From Brachypterus glaber (lineage: Eukaryota > Arthropoda > Insecta > Coleoptera > Kateretidae), in assembly GCA_958510825.1 (NCBI GenBank), contig OY294046.1:4836001-4900000 (forward strand): a stretch of 64,000 bases of DNA, given 5' to 3'. The translations under genes and the position numbers were made by a program. A model generated the notes under the pieces. It was given only the letters and a program-made list of their open reading frames with translations. It ran no database searches and was not told the origin of the DNA. Positions 36,501-39,500 of the stretch are shown piece by piece; the first letter of the stretch is position 1; every line of letters starts with the position of its first letter.

Positions 36501-39500
36501 TTCTGTTCATATTATATTGGGAATTTTCTACTGTAGAAAATTCTAGTTAGAATCGCTGTAGTATTTTGTTTTTCAGTTTTCTCTTTTAAAACAAGATTTC
36601 ATACCTGAAACTTATTAATAATTAAATATGAATATATTACTATTTATAATTATTGTTATTAGTTTATTATTTACCAAAAAATACCTCAAAATATTCTTTT
36701 TATAAAATTTAATGTCAGTTTTTATAGGTTGACTTTTATAAACATGCTTGCAAGCCTAGCCCAGTACCACGCTAGTCAGTACTGCAGTAAGTGACTAAAC
36801 TATTAACAGAACTATAATTTGCAATTTAAAAATGGACAAAAGGTTTTAGTTTAGTTGAGAACGTAATTAAATTAACCAAATCAAAGAAAATGCCGTAAAC
36901 ATATTAAGATAAGTAATAAAACAATTTATATCAATTTGCGATGAAAAAAATATAAAAGTTGGTTTGACATATTATAAATCATTAAAAAATAATCTTCCGA
37001 ATTACACATGATTCTTGGAATTCACAGTTTTCATTTAAATTTGCTGTCAAAGGAAATAAGTACTCCAGGGGCATCACCCCTGGTTAAAGTAAGCACATGA
37101 AAATAACACACCAAGATGGGCCTTATTAAGATTAGTTCAAATGCAAAGCGTCATTGCTTTCTGAGTTATTCAAAAATCGAATTTTTGGAACCCCCTTTGA
37201 AGGGGCGTAGCTCCCTTACCAGTCGTTTTAGGACATATGTTTATAGGAACTTTTTTTCTTAATTTTGGGTAAGAAATCACACCCTGAAATATTAGCACGT
37301 CATTATGGAACACCCTGTAGATTTTTAAACTTTTTAAATTAATATTAGCAAGAAATTAAAAAATAACTTCAATCTAATGTAACCAAAGCTCTAGTTAATT
37401 CTTCAGCAAACAATACTGCAGTGTTTATAAAAACAAAAGGAAATAAAAATTAAATTACTCACCTCTAACTGGAGGCAGTAGCCTCTTATCATAGCGGGTC
37501 GCCCGCAAAAGGTTATCCAGGATTTCCTTGTCGGATTTCCCCTCTTCAAAGCTGAAACATGTGTAAGTGTTACAAGATTACACTAATTTAATTACCAAGT
37601 TTATACGTTTCATGTTTTTTTTTTTTTAATTATTAACCCCTTCCGCTCCATTGCATCCATGTATGGATATCACAAGCCCACAAAAAAATAGTTTTTTGTG
37701 AGTCTAGGATTCCAATATGATATTCCTATGTATTTTTTCCCGCTAAAACCGAATCCGTAACCCGTTTAACCCCTATACGTCAGGATTTTGACATAACCTC
37801 AAAAAACTCCCGAAAAACTACTGAAACCGCTAAAATCATCTAATCCATACCACTTTCACCCCCTTCGTCCAAATTCGTAATTTCGTAACCCCATAATCCC
37901 CTCACCTCGAAATACCATTACTCCATAACCTCAAAACCTCGTAACCTCATTAAGTAGAAAAATCTGGTTCGGGAAAACAGAACTATTACGTGAAATTTTC
38001 TTGTAGAATATAGTTATGAATAAGTAACTGTATAAAAGTCCAAACCTAAAATCCCATCACACCTCCTAACACCTTCACTCCTTAACCCCATATATTATAA
38101 CCTCGTAACCGCATCATTCTATTCTGTGGAGAAATCCGGTTCTCAAAATCATAAGAGTTCTGTGAGTGAAGTCATGAGTCAAGGTCTACTTCATTATTTT
38201 TTTAACCGGACTTCTCCACAGAATAGGATAACGGGATTAAGGGGATATAGTTACGAAGTGAAGGGATTTTGTGGTTATGGTGTTGGGGGATTTTGGGGTT
38301 ATAGAGTTACTTACCTATGACTATGTTCCACAAAAAAAAATGAAGAATGTTTTCTGTTTTCCCAAACTAGATTTTTTGTACTTAATGAGGTTACGAGGTT
38401 TGGAGGTTATGCGGCTATGGTATTATGAGGTTAGGGGATTATTGGTTTCTGGGGTTTTAGAATTAGCAATTTGGGGACAGGGGAGTGACAGTGGTATGGC
38501 ATAGATGATTTTAGAGGTTTCAGTAGTTTTTCGGGTGTTTTGTGAGGTTATGTCAAAATCCTGACGTGTAGGGGTTAAACGGGTTGCGGATTCAGTTTCA
38601 GTGGGAAAAAATACATAGGAATATCATATTGGAATCCAAGACTCAGAATTTTTTTTTTGTGGGCCTGTGTATTTTTAGGTACAGCAAAATATACCACAAT
38701 ATCCACAGTTGGATATTCGTATACGGCCCAGAAAACCAGCTTGAGAGTCTAGTATATAGCATTCTAAGCTTGCTTTCATATAGCAAGAAAAATGGAAGAA
38801 ATTATTGAGACGTTCAAAATATTTCTCAAAAGTTGGATGAAAAATGTACGCTATAATTTTACGTCTAAAAGCACTCATAATTATATCGAAATATGTATGC
38901 TATTTTATTTTAATTTAAGGTCTTATTATTATATGTTCCATTTTTAATACTAAATGCTCCTTAGTTTTAGACGGTAAATTAATAAACTATTTTAGGTCGA
39001 TAAAACAAAACGAGCTGATCGAGAAAAAGGGAAAAAGGTTCCGAAATTGGCGCATCAAATATAGACAAACGCAACTAAAAGGTTTCCGGCAAATAAAAAA
39101 AATCTTTTGAAAAAATCTTTTATCCAACACCTTCACAGAAACACTTGTTTTGAGCACTATTTTAAAGTTTTCTTCCACTAGTGACTAAAAAATGTTTCAC
39201 CCACTCTTTTACGTACAGCTTTTGATATCACCCAAAATTAGTTACATATCCTATTAATTAAGTATTATAACTATTCTATTAATAAAAGCACGTTAACTAA
39301 ACCATAAAAATTAAAGAAAACCCCAAATTATTCGTTAGTTTTTGAATAAAATACTGTTTTTATTAAAAATTCTGTCATCACCGCCTCCATTTTGACGTTT
39401 GTAAGAAATGTAAAACTAGCAATTGTTTATTTTTAATAGGCATACTTAGGCCATGGCTACCTATTATTTTAGCATTAAGAAAACTTAATCTTAATATTTT

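Noticed and set aside
38126..38504. Two plus ORFs of 64 and 77 codons
   Set aside because: Translations of the repeated GGTTATG/GGGGATT words of an inverted repeat arm.
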